Shown here: positions 6,106 to 6,201 of the stretch, piece by piece | How the letters are laid out: each line of letters starts with the position of its first letter | Numbering within the stretch: the stretch's first letter is position 1 | Assembly: GCA_017395725.1 (NCBI GenBank) | Contig: JAFQOB010000311.1 | Span: 1-6,201, forward strand | Direction of reading: 5' to 3' | Origin: Clostridia bacterium | Lineage (GTDB): Bacteria; Bacillota_A; Clostridia; Oscillospirales; CAG-272 | Length of the DNA: 6,201 nt | The notes under the pieces: generated by a model | What the model was told of the DNA's origin: nothing | The model's database searches: none | The model's input: only the letters and a program-made list of their open reading frames with translations | Program-made: the position numbers and the translations under genes

Positions 6106-6201
6106 GTGGGCAGAATCATAACCTTTGCAAACCAAAAAGGCGGCGTAGGAAAAACAACGTCGGCTGTAAATATTGCCGCAGAAGCAGGCATTGCAGGTAA
6201 A
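6106..6201 (+). CDS. soj: Chromosome-partitioning ATPase Soj/ParA, N-terminal part (3' end outside window)
   Basis: Only 32 codons are present, beginning at GTG and running off the right edge. The sequence MGRIITFANQKGGVGKTT followed by SAVNIAA is the ParA/MinD deviant Walker A region, with KGGVGKTT as the ATP-binding loop and the signature first Lys. ParA-family Soj dimerises on ATP, binds DNA without sequence specificity, and works with ParB/Spo0J at parS in origin segregation; in B. subtilis it also regulates DnaA. Its place after noc and parS supports Soj over MinD or a plasmid ParA. spo0J/parB is expected downstream, outside the window. Confidence 0.93.
   Translation, partial: MGRIITFANQKGGVGKTTSAVNIAAEAGIAGK

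Noticed and set aside
5808..6191. Minus-strand open frame of 127 codons spanning the noc-soj gap
   Set aside because: It is antisense to the noc end and the soj start. Its MFHVKH and VSRET segments are simply the parS palindromes read in translation, a common annotation artefact. It resembles no known protein and has no suitable ribosome binding site that I can see.
1..6201. CRISPR arrays, tRNA or rRNA genes, insertion sequences, toxin-antitoxin or defence genes
   Set aside because: No regularly spaced repeats, tRNA-like cloverleafs, transposase motifs or terminal inverted repeats were seen. Every gene-sized frame on the + strand is a recognised housekeeping gene, and the minus-strand frames are shadows.

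Overview
The window is a compact stretch of housekeeping genes, all on the + strand, from a low-GC Gram-positive bacterium. Bacillota, probably class Clostridia, is the best guess. The reasons are strong AAAGGAG-type ribosome binding sites, a U-tailed terminator, an MnmM (YtqB)-type methyltransferase, a Noc-type ParB paralogue next to soj, and moderately AT-rich DNA. Genus cannot be read from the sequence.

Layout. Bases 2-1144 hold the C-terminal part of the membrane protease FtsH, cut by the left edge. An imperfect terminator hairpin follows. Next are mnmM (1211-1762, tRNA wobble-uridine methyltransferase) and rlmH (1769-2203, 23S rRNA pseudouridine methyltransferase), six bases apart. A 65-base gap with a candidate promoter leads to mnmG (2269-4185, tRNA U34 modification), which overlaps rsmG (4178-4903, 16S rRNA m7G methyltransferase) by 8 bp. 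A strong intrinsic terminator (4933-4975) closes that unit. The noc gene (5089-5928, ParB-family nucleoid occlusion factor) has its own leader. The 177-base gap after noc carries two parS sites and a near-perfect sigma-A promoter for soj/parA, of which only the first 32 codons (6106-6201) are present.

How the genes fit together. MnmG, with MnmE, which is not in the window, installs the aminomethyl or carboxymethylaminomethyl group on tRNA U34. MnmM is the family that finishes the nm5 intermediate to mnm5, so two steps of one tRNA pathway lie close together. RlmH and RsmG methylate the decoding and intersubunit regions of the ribosome, so the middle block is an RNA-modification cluster. The right end is the chromosome organisation module: Noc, twin parS and Soj, with spo0J/parB expected just beyond the edge. 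In Bacillus subtilis mnmE-mnmG-rsmG-noc-soj-spo0J lies near oriC. Here the right half matches that order, but rlmH, mnmM and ftsH stand where mnmE would be.

No unknown defence or mobile system is visible. The points most worth a second look are in the noc-soj region. This Noc carries Noc-type specificity residues, yet the only centromere-like sites beside it are ParB-type parS. The twin parS block forms one large quasi-palindrome. The soj promoter is laced with ACAACTG repeats.
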